39,054 bases of DNA from Bacilli bacterium. Lineage in GTDB: Bacteria; Bacillota_I; Bacilli_A; ML615J-28; CAG-313. Location of the stretch: assembly GCA_017398545.1 (NCBI GenBank), contig JAFQFT010000040.1, forward strand, positions 1 through 39,054, written 5' to 3'. A program made the position numbers and the translations under genes. Under the pieces are notes generated by a model. The model worked only from the letters and a program-made list of their open reading frames with translations. It was not told the DNA's origin and ran no database searches. Of this stretch, positions 15,214-22,488 are shown piece after piece; within the stretch, counting starts at the first letter, position 1; each line of letters opens with the position of its first letter.

Positions 15214-17703
15214 TTATTTAGAAGGTTTTTCAACAATATGAAGTGTCACAGTAGCATAAATATCATTGCCTAAGTTTACTTGTGCTTCATATAAACCTAG
15301 TGCAACTACTTTATCATTAAATGTAATCTTACGACGATCAAATTTCTTACCAATTGCTTTTTCTAATGCACTAGCAATAGTTTTAGGATTAACTATTTCT
15401 AAAATGTGACCATTATCATCTGTTTCAACATAAATTTTTAAAGGTTCTTTTTCAATTACTTTTTTAATTTCATATAGTTCTTGTAATTGTCTAGCAGCTT
15501 CTTGAGCTTCTTCTTGTTTTTCTTGTTCAATCATACGAATTGCATCTGTTGTTGCTTCAATAGCAAGACCACTAGAAATTAGATTGTTTGCTTGTTCAAT
15601 AGAAACTTCAAGTAATTCGCCTTTACGACCTTTATTTCTAACATCTTCTTGTAAAATAATTTTCTTAAATTCTTCTTCTTTTAATACTTCATCAATTGCA
15701 GCTTTAAGACGTTTTTCTGCAATATCCATATTAGTGATATTTAATTCACATGCAGCAGCAGTTAAGTGTCCACCACCACCAAGTTTTTCCATTAAAACTT
15801 GACAGTTTACTTTACCTAAACTTCTTGCAGAAATACGAATTTTCTTATTAGTACTAAAACCACATGTAACAGCTAAAATAAAGCCTTCAATTGATAATAA
15901 TTCATCAGATACTTTAGCAAGTGTAGCAGCTTCAAGTAGAGTATCATCTGATTGTACTGCAATCGCAACATTACCACGATATACTTCTATTTCACTAATA
16001 AATTTATTTCTTGTTAATTTTTCTGATTTCTTTTCTTTTAAGTATTCCTTAACTCTACCCATACTTGCTTGTTTCTTAGCAAGTAAAGCCGCAATTTCAA
16101 ATGTCATATTAGATGAGCGATATACAAAGTTATTTGTATCAACAACTATACCAAGTAACATCCATGTTGCTTCACTATCTGAAATATTAAGTTCATATTC
16201 CGAAAATTCTAATAAAGTAAAGATTACTTCTACACTAGATGAAGCAGCAGGTTCAGAATAATAATATGTTGGATTTGGAATTGTTCCATCATCATTTTTA
16301 CGGTGATGGTCTATAATACCAATTTTCTTAAATACTGATAATTGTTTATCATTTAATAATACTTGTTTTTTTGATTGACAGTCAGAAACCATAAGTAGGC
16401 TCTTTTCATCAGCCATTTCAGCTGCTTTATCAGGCGTAACAAAAGATTTTAATAATACTTTATGATATTTTTTAACATCTTCATATACTTTTCTAACAGT
16501 AGCATCAATACTAGTTTCATCAAATATAATATAAACTTTTTTACCAAGTGCAATAGCTAAATTATACATTGCAAGAGTTGCACCAAATGAATCTGCATCT
16601 TGCCATTTATGTCCACAACAGAAAACTGTACCAGCACTCTTAATTAAAGTTTCTAATTCTTGGTATTTATATCTAAGTTGAACTTTAACTTCTTTTCTAG
16701 TTGGATCAGTTTTAGCACCATAAAATCTTGTAGTACCTTTAACTAATACAACAGCTTGGTCACCACCACGGTTAAGTGCAAGTACTAATTGATCTTCGGC
16801 TAAATCAGATAATTCTTTAATATGTAAATCTTCACATGCAATACCAATACTAAGTGTAACATGAACAGCTTTAGTTGTTTTTAAGATTAACTTAATTTCA
16901 TCAAGAATTGAGAAATTATCTTCCATCATCTTAACTAATTGTGAATAATTAGTCATTAACATAAACTTAGAATCTGAGAATGCTCTTACATATGCATCAA
17001 ATTTATCAGACCATTTAACAATAGCAGTTGTAATCTTACCTTGACATTCACTTTTATCTTGAACGTCTAAATCAGATAATGCTTCTTCTAAGTTATCAAC
17101 ATTAATATACCCTACCGCAACAGTACGATTTGTATATTGATTTTTTAAATCAACAAAAGCAGTTATTTCAGTTAAATAAACAATTCTAATACTTTGAACA
17201 TATATAATTTGATAAATCTTTTTAAATAATTCAATTTCACTAGTAATTACATCATCTTCAACTTTTTCTTCTTCAATATCTTTAATAAACTCAAAAATCT
17301 TACTATTAGCAATATCTTTTAATTCTTTTTCTTTATGATTAATCATTAACATCTTTTGTACAATTGGATTACTCCATTTAACACGATATGCTTTATCAAG
17401 AACTAAAACACCAATAGGTAAATCTTTAAATGCAGTCTCACCTGCACCTTTTACTTTATATGAAATTGTATTCCAAAGTTCTAATCTATTCTCTAAAGTT
17501 TCAATATATAAGTGATTTTTACGATTAGATAACGATACAATTACTGCAATAATTAAAGAAGATAATGCACCACAAATAACATAAAAAGAAATATCACTAA
17601 ATACTTTATTACCTTGATTAATAAATAATAAGCCAAGCGTAACACTTGCAAGTAACATTGCGATACCTAAACATATAATTGATATATTATTTTTTCTTTT
17701 CAT
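15214..17703 (-). CDS. gdpP: GdpP-type c-di-AMP phosphodiesterase fused to an L9-like domain
   Basis: An 829-residue membrane protein (Bacillus GdpP is about 660). In order it has two membrane helices (about 5-28 and 36-58), a PAS domain (about 75-180) and a degenerate GGDEF domain (about 190-325). A DHH phosphodiesterase follows with GHKWQDADSFGA (His365, Asp369, Asp371), IIDHHRKND and IVVDTNN, then DHHA1 with GGGGH (642-646). It hydrolyses c-di-AMP, the potassium and wall-stress second messenger. Residues about 680-826 align along their length with L9: KIILQEDVRNKGRKGEL, a charged helix, then FDRRKITF. ATG 17703 is preferred, six bases after AAGGTG. Confidence 0.93.
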   Translation of the reverse strand: MKRKNNISIICLGIAMLLASVTLGLLFINQGNKVFSDISFYVICGALSSLIIAVIVSLSNRKNHLYIETLENRLELWNTISYKVKGAGETAFKDLPIGVLVLDKAYRVKWSNPIVQKMLMINHKEKELKDIANSKIFEFIKDIEEEKVEDDVITSEIELFKKIYQIIYVQSIRIVYLTEITAFVDLKNQYTNRTVAVGYINVDNLEEALSDLDVQDKSECQGKITTAIVKWSDKFDAYVRAFSDSKFMLMTNYSQLVKMMEDNFSILDEIKLILKTTKAVHVTLSIGIACEDLHIKELSDLAEDQLVLALNRGGDQAVVLVKGTTRFYGAKTDPTRKEVKVQLRYKYQELETLIKSAGTVFCCGHKWQDADSFGATLAMYNLAIALGKKVYIIFDETSIDATVRKVYEDVKKYHKVLLKSFVTPDKAAEMADEKSLLMVSDCQSKKQVLLNDKQLSVFKKIGIIDHHRKNDDGTIPNPTYYYSEPAASSSVEVIFTLLEFSEYELNISDSEATWMLLGIVVDTNNFVYRSSNMTFEIAALLAKKQASMGRVKEYLKEKKSEKLTRNKFISEIEVYRGNVAIAVQSDDTLLEAATLAKVSDELLSIEGFILAVTCGFSTNKKIRISARSLGKVNCQVLMEKLGGGGHLTAAACELNITNMDIAEKRLKAAIDEVLKEEEFKKIILQEDVRNKGRKGELLEVSIEQANNLISSGLAIEATTDAIRMIEQEKQEEAQEAARQLQELYEIKKVIEKEPLKIYVETDDNGHILEIVNPKTIASALEKAIGKKFDRRKITFNDKVVALGLYEAQVNLGNDIYATVTLHIVEKPSK

Positions 17704-17732
17704 AATAATCACCTTCCATAGTAAGTATATTT

Positions 17733-17761
17733 ATTATACCACATTTCAAAATTTTTTTCAA
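17733..17761 (-). promoter_or_regulatory. Promoter of the gdpP-rplI-dnaB-prfA operon
   Basis: -35 TTGAAA (complement of 17756-17761), 17-base spacer, and an extended -10 TGGTATAAT with the hexamer at 17733-17738. It lies about 30 bases upstream of the gdpP start. Confidence 0.75.
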
Positions 17762-17818
17762 CTTTATAGTATTAATCACTTAAATTAGTATTTTTAGATT
17801 TTTATAATAAAGAAAAAA

Positions 17819-17846
17819 CTTGACTCTGACTAACATCAGAATCAAG
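17819..17846 (-). terminator. Terminator of the signal peptidase/fibre cluster
   Basis: An eleven-pair stem, CTTGATTCTGA with TCAGAGTCAAG on the minus strand with one G-U pair, then TTTTTTC. It overlaps the last codons of the gene ending at 17842. Confidence 0.85.
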
Positions 17847-18387
17847 CTTGATTATCTAATTTTTTATTTTTTTCTTTTTCTTTAAAATAATTTTCTAAAT
17901 AATTAAACCCTTCTATAATAAAGAAACCTATAATTAAAATAGAAATAATTCCCATTGGATTAGTTACAAAATTACGAATATTACCATAACCATGCCAAAC
18001 AGTAACAACCTTACCAATAATACAAGATACATCAAAAGGTTCATCATCAGCATTGTTAGTTTCTGTATTAATACCACGTGTAGTAATAATATTACCTTCT
18101 ATTTTAACAATCTTATGTGTTGTAGAAGTTTTTTCTCCTTCTTTAATGTATGTAACAGTCATACCAACTTCATATTCACTAGGATCTAATTTTTTAACAA
18201 CAATTAAATCACCTTTAGTAAGTTCAGGATACATACTATAAGATTCTACTTCAAAAAAAGATAAACCAAATACACTAGTATAATCAGTTTTACTAAACAA
18301 TGAACTAACTAAAAATACTCCTAAAAAAGCAATTATAGTTACTAATAAGCCTGAATAAACATTTCTAATTATTCTAACTATTTTCAT
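17842..18387 (-). CDS. Signal peptidase I, S26B (SipW-like) type, copy 1
   Basis: A 181-residue membrane protease that removes signal peptides outside the membrane. An N-terminal membrane helix (about 12-31) precedes the nucleophile in VESYSMYPELTKGDLIVV. The general base is histidine (STTHKIVKI), not lysine. This is the Ser/His ER-type arrangement of SipW rather than ordinary bacterial SipS. A second helix (about 141-160) and a lysine-rich tail end it. It is the last gene of the cluster with two other S26B peptidases and two likely substrates. It ends in TGA, which supports the standard genetic code. The ribosome binding site (AAGGGG) is far from the ATG, about 14 bases. Confidence 0.85.
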   Translation of the reverse strand: MKIVRIIRNVYSGLLVTIIAFLGVFLVSSLFSKTDYTSVFGLSFFEVESYSMYPELTKGDLIVVKKLDPSEYEVGMTVTYIKEGEKTSTTHKIVKIEGNIITTRGINTETNNADDEPFDVSCIIGKVVTVWHGYGNIRNFVTNPMGIISILIIGFFIIEGFNYLENYFKEKEKNKKLDNQA

Positions 18388-18429
18388 TTTAATTCACTTA
18401 TTTCCCCTTTAAATAAATTATATATAACT

Positions 18430-19002
18430 TTATTCTATTGATTTTACTTCTTTCTTTAATCTTTCAATTTCTTCTTTAATCGAATCTATTTCGTTATTTT
18501 CTTCTTTTTTCTCATTTTTATACGACAATATAAGTAAGAAAATAGCTAACGAAGTAATTACAACAAGCACAATCGGATTCTTAATTATTTTTAAAACAAG
18601 ACCTAAATGAGGAATAATATCAATAACCTCACCATTAATAGTTTTAATATTAATAGGGGTATCTTCACCATCATTATTATCACCAGCAGTAATCACAGTT
18701 TCACCATCAATAGAAATGATTCTATGAACTACAAGCATATTACCAGTTTGATAAACAACAATATCATTAACTTCATAACTATTAGTTTTTTCAACAACAA
18801 GTAAGTCATTAACACTAATTGTAGGTTCCATACTACCAGTTAATACAACCGCAATTGTTTTATTAAAAGGCATAACAAGACGATTACCTGAAACGCGTCT
18901 TGCGTTGATGGTATAAAAAGTTAACCCAAAAACTAAACTTATAACCAAAAATATCATTATTCTAAATACATATTTAATTATTCTCTTTAGTTTTACTTTC
19001 AT
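18430..19002 (-). CDS. Signal peptidase I, S26B (SipW-like) type, copy 2
   Basis: A 190-residue membrane protease. An N-terminal helix (about 9-28) leads to the nucleophile motif VVLTGSMEPTISVNDLLVV, the histidine base LVVHRIISI and TAGDNNDGED, all in SipW order. A second helix (about 138-157) is followed by a coiled-coil-like tail rich in Glu and Lys. It is the closest of the three copies to classical SipW, which processes TasA-type fibre proteins. ATG 19002 is preferred because AGGTGGG lies just upstream. It starts 27 bases after the membrane-anchored protein, so the genes are cotranscribed. Confidence 0.88.
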   Translation of the reverse strand: MKVKLKRIIKYVFRIMIFLVISLVFGLTFYTINARRVSGNRLVMPFNKTIAVVLTGSMEPTISVNDLLVVEKTNSYEVNDIVVYQTGNMLVVHRIISIDGETVITAGDNNDGEDTPINIKTINGEVIDIIPHLGLVLKIIKNPIVLVVITSLAIFLLILSYKNEKKEENNEIDSIKEEIERLKKEVKSIE

Positions 19003-19029
19003 CTTGCCCACCTAAAAACTGAAAAATAA

Positions 19030-19869
19030 TTATTTATTCTTATTCTGAGCTATACGATATTTACTCGATTCTTTTTTACGATTATAATACTCACGAATTG
19101 AAAGAGCAACAATAATTAATACAATTATAACATTAAATGCAATAAATGGTGCAATATTTAATAAACCATTTTCAAGTGATACTTCACCAATTGGAATACC
19201 ACCACTTGCATCTTTATCACCACAACGAGTTGCAGATGCAACAATACTTACAGTAAACTTAACATCATTACTAGCACTTAAATCACCAAGTATTGTATCA
19301 AGTTCATCATTACCACCTTCATAAACCCATCGCCAATCAAGATTAAAATAAACATAAGATCTCTTTGCAATAGTTAATTCATCATAAAATTCAGTAAGAT
19401 TATTAACATTAATCCACCCACCTTCAGTAACACTTTCACCTTTATAATTAGTAAAACGTACCTCAATAGGAACATCATCAAATACTTTATCATTAACAGT
19501 AAGTTTTGTAGAAACAATTGTAGTAGTATCAACAGCAAACTTACCTAAATTCTTAATTTCAAAGCGATAATTCCCCTCCATACCAGGAGCAATTATCTTA
19601 TCACCACTATTAGACTCAACAACAACATTACCATTTTCATCAACTTCACTAGTTCTAAAAATAGTAATTTCACTATCCTCACTCCAAATAACTTTATCGT
19701 CAGCTACTTCAACAGTATCAAACTCATCTTTAATAACAAACGTATCATCAGTATGAGGAAGCGATACAGCAAGTCTAACAACTAAATACCCCATAGAAAG
19801 AAGCAATAACACACATAAAACAATTATTGCCACATTTATTATACTAAAACTATTCTTCTTGTCATTCAT
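19030..19869 (-). CDS. Membrane-anchored TasA/camelysin-like accessory protein
   Basis: A 279-residue protein with a hydrophobic N-terminal segment (about 9-31), an extracellular beta-rich body and a C-terminal membrane helix (about 240-262) before a basic tail. The body has IIAPGMEGNYRFEIKN, the APGxxGxFxxxVxN-type motif of TasA/CalY-like proteins. It may anchor or nucleate the fibre formed by the neighbouring secreted protein. The start is unclear. ATG 19869 lacks its own Shine-Dalgarno but overlaps the stop of a ten-codon leader frame with a good one. A TTG at 19890 is an alternative. The call is by motif and neighbours only. Confidence 0.6.
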   Translation of the reverse strand: MNDKKNSFSIINVAIIVLCVLLLLSMGYLVVRLAVSLPHTDDTFVIKDEFDTVEVADDKVIWSEDSEITIFRTSEVDENGNVVVESNSGDKIIAPGMEGNYRFEIKNLGKFAVDTTTIVSTKLTVNDKVFDDVPIEVRFTNYKGESVTEGGWINVNNLTEFYDELTIAKRSYVYFNLDWRWVYEGGNDELDTILGDLSASNDVKFTVSIVASATRCGDKDASGGIPIGEVSLENGLLNIAPFIAFNVIIVLIIVALSIREYYNRKKESSKYRIAQNKNK

Positions 19870-19898
19870 ATTAATAAACAATTGTGACAATAAATCAC
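19866..19898 (-). CDS. Possible ten-codon leader peptide
   Basis: A GTG-initiated frame, MIYCHNCLLI then TGA, begins seven bases after a strong AAGGAG. Its TGA overlaps the ATG of the next gene as ATGA. The palindrome TTGTGA/TCACAA (about 19881-19899) lies over it. This is how a translationally coupled leader would look, but it is too short to prove. Confidence 0.35.
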   Translation of the reverse strand: MIYCHNCLLI

Positions 19899-19991
19899 AA
19901 CATAACTCCTTTCTATAATATTTTCATTTTAAAACATCAAATCATAATTTGATACTTTAAAATAAAAACATTATCTATATAATCTTATAGC

Positions 19992-20013
19992 CTGCTCCCG
20001 CCACAAGGAGCAG
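19992..20013. other. GC-rich hairpin between two cotranscribed genes
   Basis: Stem CTGCTCC/GGAGCAG, the most GC-rich hairpin in the neighbourhood, 55 bases beyond the secreted protein stop. There is no T-run on the minus strand. It may be a partial terminator or an mRNA-stabilising end that raises expression of the secreted protein over the downstream genes. Confidence 0.5.
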
Positions 20014-20068
20014 ACCGTATTAAGATTTATTTTTTTTGTGGCTAAACCAAATTTAACTCTTATTGCAA

Positions 20069-20734
20069 TTATGCAACGTGGTCAACTTGAGTAACTGTCA
20101 CTTGTAAATTGAAAGCAAGAGTTGCAGCATTTGCAGGATTAACAGCAGCGTTACCTAAAGCTGTATCTTTAACATCATCACCTGTGAATCCCCAAGTCCA
20201 ATCAATTAAAACGTTTTTTTCAGCATTTGCATTTGCATTATAAGTTTTAGCACCACTTGAATCACCAGAAATAGCTGTTTTAATAGCTGCAACAACAGCA
20301 TCTTGTAAATCAGTAGCATTATCATAGTCTAATCCGTTAATTGTAGTATCACCAATTCCAAACACTAAAGGACAATAGAAATCTTCATCAACAGTCCAAT
20401 TATTAAGTGTTAAATTTGCAGTAACTTCGATTTTATAAGCAACTTCTGGTTGTCCACTTAAAGTAAATTTTGCTAATTCTTCATATGTACCTGGAGCACA
20501 TAAGTCATTAGATAATACTGATGCAGTAGCATCAGCATCTCCAGCTTTTGCATTTAAAACTTCATCTGCACCAGTAATTTCCATTGTAATTCCCCATTTA
20601 GCAACTTTTGCAGAATCTTCTTTTAGTGGAGCTGTTGTTACATATTTAGCAAATGTTCCGCTAATAACGCAAGTAGTTAATAGAACTGCAACTAATAAAA
20701 GTGCAGATAAACGCATCATAACATTTTTCTTCAT
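20069..20734 (-). CDS. Secreted TasA/camelysin-like protein with SipW-type signal
   Basis: A 221-residue protein. The signal peptide (residues 1-29) reads LSALLLVAVLLTTCVISGTF followed by AKYV, matching the SipW-cognate pattern in which cleavage precedes or lies within an AxAY/F-like segment. The mature part is acidic, rich in Ala, Asn, Asp and Thr, nearly free of cysteine, and ends in alternating hydrophobic strands (AFNLQVTVTQV). It resembles TasA or CalY matrix fibre subunits and is probably the main substrate of the cluster's peptidases. AAAGGAG precedes the ATG. Sequence identity to true TasA is low by eye. Confidence 0.7.
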   Translation of the reverse strand: MKKNVMMRLSALLLVAVLLTTCVISGTFAKYVTTAPLKEDSAKVAKWGITMEITGADEVLNAKAGDADATASVLSNDLCAPGTYEELAKFTLSGQPEVAYKIEVTANLTLNNWTVDEDFYCPLVFGIGDTTINGLDYDNATDLQDAVVAAIKTAISGDSSGAKTYNANANAEKNVLIDWTWGFTGDDVKDTALGNAAVNPANAATLAFNLQVTVTQVDHVA

Positions 20735-20876
20735 AATATTTCTCCTTTTAAATTTTAGTCTAATTGTTTTTTAAGTATATATTAAAGTAAACAGTGGCTT
20801 ATACTTTAATACCTAAGTTTGGGGAAGAACTTACGTTCTTCATAAGTATATTTAATGCTTCGTACATTTATGATTC

Positions 20877-21590
20877 TTATTCTTCTTTTGAATCAGTTTG
20901 TTCTTCTTTTGCTTGTTTTTCAGCACGTAATGCTTCAAGTTCTGCAAGTAATGCATCTTTATCAGCATCATTGGCTTTATCGTTAATCTTTCTTCTTACA
21001 ACATCATAACCAACTAATAGTAATAATGGTAATAATACACAAACGATAAAACCAGGGATTGTTGACATAAATAATGATACATGACCAATTAGTGGAATTC
21101 TGAATTTGTATCTAGATATTACTTTATCTTCTGGAACTGTTTCGCATATTGCATTTAAGATAGGCTCTGGAATGCTTTCAAAATCTCCATATTGTTCAAT
21201 ATTTTCATTTAATACAACATCACCGACTGTAGTAAATATTAGTTTTCCATCTTTTTCTTCAATGTCTATAACTCTATGGGTAACTGTTGTTGTACCGTTA
21301 CCTTTTGGATCATAGAATGTAATAATATCATCTACTTTTACATCTTTTGGTTCTACTTTAGTAGTGATAATAATATCTCCACCTTCAATAGTGCCAGCCA
21401 TTGATCCTGATTGAATAATAAATGGTACATATTTACCAACACTAGGTACTTCATCTTTGCTAGTGTAACTATTAATAATCATAATAATGTTAATAATTAA
21501 CATTGGTAATAAAATAGCACATAGTGCAATTCCCACGATTGAAAATATTTTATGTCTTAAATCTTGTTTAGCATTAGTTTGATTTTCCAT
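20877..21590 (-). CDS. Signal peptidase I, S26B type, copy 3
   Basis: A 237-residue membrane protease and first gene of the cluster. An N-terminal helix (about 14-40) is followed by FIIQSGSMAGTIEGGDIIIT (nucleophile Ser), VTHRVIDIEEKDGK (histidine base) and TTVGDVVLNEN. An additional loop (about 125-165) distinguishes it from the other two copies. A C-terminal helix (about 175-200) precedes a Glu/Lys-rich coiled-coil tail. AAGGAGG before ATG is the strongest ribosome binding site in the region. Three GGTATACC-type operators lie in its upstream region. It probably matures the secreted protein encoded next. Confidence 0.85.
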   Translation of the reverse strand: MENQTNAKQDLRHKIFSIVGIALCAILLPMLIINIIMIINSYTSKDEVPSVGKYVPFIIQSGSMAGTIEGGDIIITTKVEPKDVKVDDIITFYDPKGNGTTTVTHRVIDIEEKDGKLIFTTVGDVVLNENIEQYGDFESIPEPILNAICETVPEDKVISRYKFRIPLIGHVSLFMSTIPGFIVCVLLPLLLLVGYDVVRRKINDKANDADKDALLAELEALRAEKQAKEEQTDSKEE

Positions 21591-21668
21591 AAATAACCCT
21601 CCTTGTGGTTAAGTTTTATAAATTTCTATTCAATTTTTTGTCGTTTTTTTCTATTTTTTAGTATATTT

Positions 21669-21807
21669 AAAGGTATACCTTTACAATTATATAAAAAGTA
21701 TACCATTTTTTGTATTATATTGCAAGAATTTTAATTAAAATGATTATATTTTGATATTATTTTAATATTAAAATGATGATATTTTTATGTTATAAAGGTA
21801 TACCTTT
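21669..21807 (-). promoter_or_regulatory. Promoter with AAAGGTATACCTTT operators
   Basis: The perfect 14-base palindrome AAAGGTATACCTTT occurs at 21669-21682 and 21794-21807, with a half-matching site, AAAAGTATACCATTTT, at about 21694-21709. The promoter reads TTGCAA (21720-21725), 17 bases, TATACT (21697-21702) on the minus strand. The half-matching site therefore covers the -10, one full site is just downstream of the start and the other about 80 bases upstream. The spacing suggests cooperative repression with looping. Confidence 0.75.
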
Positions 21808-21894
21808 TTGAACTTATGGTAAATAAAATACTTTTTATTAGTTTAACCTATTTATTTAAGCGATGAATTTTTCCTAGATAAAACATAAAAAAAT

Positions 21895-21926
21895 AATGAG
21901 GGTTAAACAGTTATTTAACCCTCATT
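21895..21926 (-). terminator. Terminator after the YccF-like gene
   Basis: Perfect 13-base stem AATGAGGGTTAAA/TTTAACCCTCATT with a six-base loop, followed on the minus strand by ATTTTTTTATG. Confidence 0.9.
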
Positions 21927-21942
21927 TAATTCTTATTTTCTA

Positions 21943-22341
21943 TTAAGCTGCAGCTTCAGCAGGAGCTTCTTTTTCAACTACTGCAAAGTTTTTACCTAAT
22001 GGTGAAATAATAAATTTAGCCATCTTGAAGTATTGACGACCAAATGGAATACCAATGACTGTAATACAGAAAATTAATCCTGTAAAGCAGAATCCAAGTG
22101 CAATCCAAAGACCACCAAAAATAGCCCATAAGAAATTAATAAATTTCTTAAATCCAGTTAAGTTTTCTTTAACTACAGATTTACCAAATGGCCAAATAAC
22201 AAATTTAGCTAATTTAAATAATTGTAGTCCAGCAGGAATAAATATAATTGTACAACAATAAACTATTCCCATAAAGAATAATGCGATGGCCCATTCAATA
22301 CCACCAAAAATCATCCATAAAATATTTCCTAAAGTTTTCAT
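21943..22341 (-). CDS. YccF (DUF307) family membrane protein
   Basis: A 132-residue protein made of two similar halves, each with the YccF pattern of a hydrophobic hairpin ending in IP and a FxLAKF or YFKMAKF segment. Residues 1-60 read MIFGGIEWAIALFF through FIPAGLQLFKLAKF. Residues 65-120 read AIFGGLWIALGFCF through GIPFGRQYFKMAKF. Four membrane segments are likely. The tail ends in alanines. The family is widespread and its function is unknown. It has its own terminator, and hairpins lie on both sides, so it is probably monocistronic. Confidence 0.85.
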   Translation of the reverse strand: MKTLGNILWMIFGGIEWAIALFFMGIVYCCTIIFIPAGLQLFKLAKFVIWPFGKSVVKENLTGFKKFINFLWAIFGGLWIALGFCFTGLIFCITVIGIPFGRQYFKMAKFIISPLGKNFAVVEKEAPAEAAA

Positions 22342-22365
22342 AATTTTTCTTCCTTTCTCTTTCTA

Positions 22366-22390
22366 AGATGATTAATTTTTTAATCATCTT
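22366..22390. other. Hairpin upstream of the YccF-like gene
   Basis: AAGATGATTAA with TTAATCATCTT around a short T-rich loop, 25 bases before the start codon. It is not followed by a T-run on the minus strand, so it is more likely a 5' leader hairpin than a terminator. Confidence 0.45.
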
Positions 22391-22447
22391 AACTATAGTT
22401 TACTCTTTTATTTTATTTATACAAAAAATTAAATAATTTTTTAATAG

Positions 22448-22483
22448 AAAATCTCGTATATGATGCATCATATACGAGATTTT
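22448..22483. terminator. Perfect 36-base palindrome, terminator of the amidase gene
   Basis: Eighteen bases starting AAAATCTCGTATATGATG are followed by their exact reverse complement. It begins six bases beyond the stop of the gene ending at 22489. T-runs are built into both ends, so it can terminate in either direction. Confidence 0.85.
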
Positions 22484-22488
22484 TCTTA

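Larger units (their letters stand above)
21591..21942. other. Upstream region of the signal peptidase cluster
   Basis: About 350 bp without a gene. It holds the cluster promoter and its GGTATACC operators (21669-21807) and, at the other end, the YccF gene terminator (21895-21926). The middle is AT-rich with runs of TTTTAATATTAAAA type. Confidence 0.8.

Noticed and set aside
17842-17844. Mycoplasma-type code in which TGA encodes Trp
   Set aside because: TGG is used for Trp throughout, at least one gene ends naturally at TGA just before its terminator, and conserved proteins do not need TGA read-through.
20794-21009. Plus-strand Ser/Ala-rich reading frame
   Set aside because: It is the complement of the Glu/Ala/Lys-rich tail of the signal peptidase gene and has no ribosome binding site.
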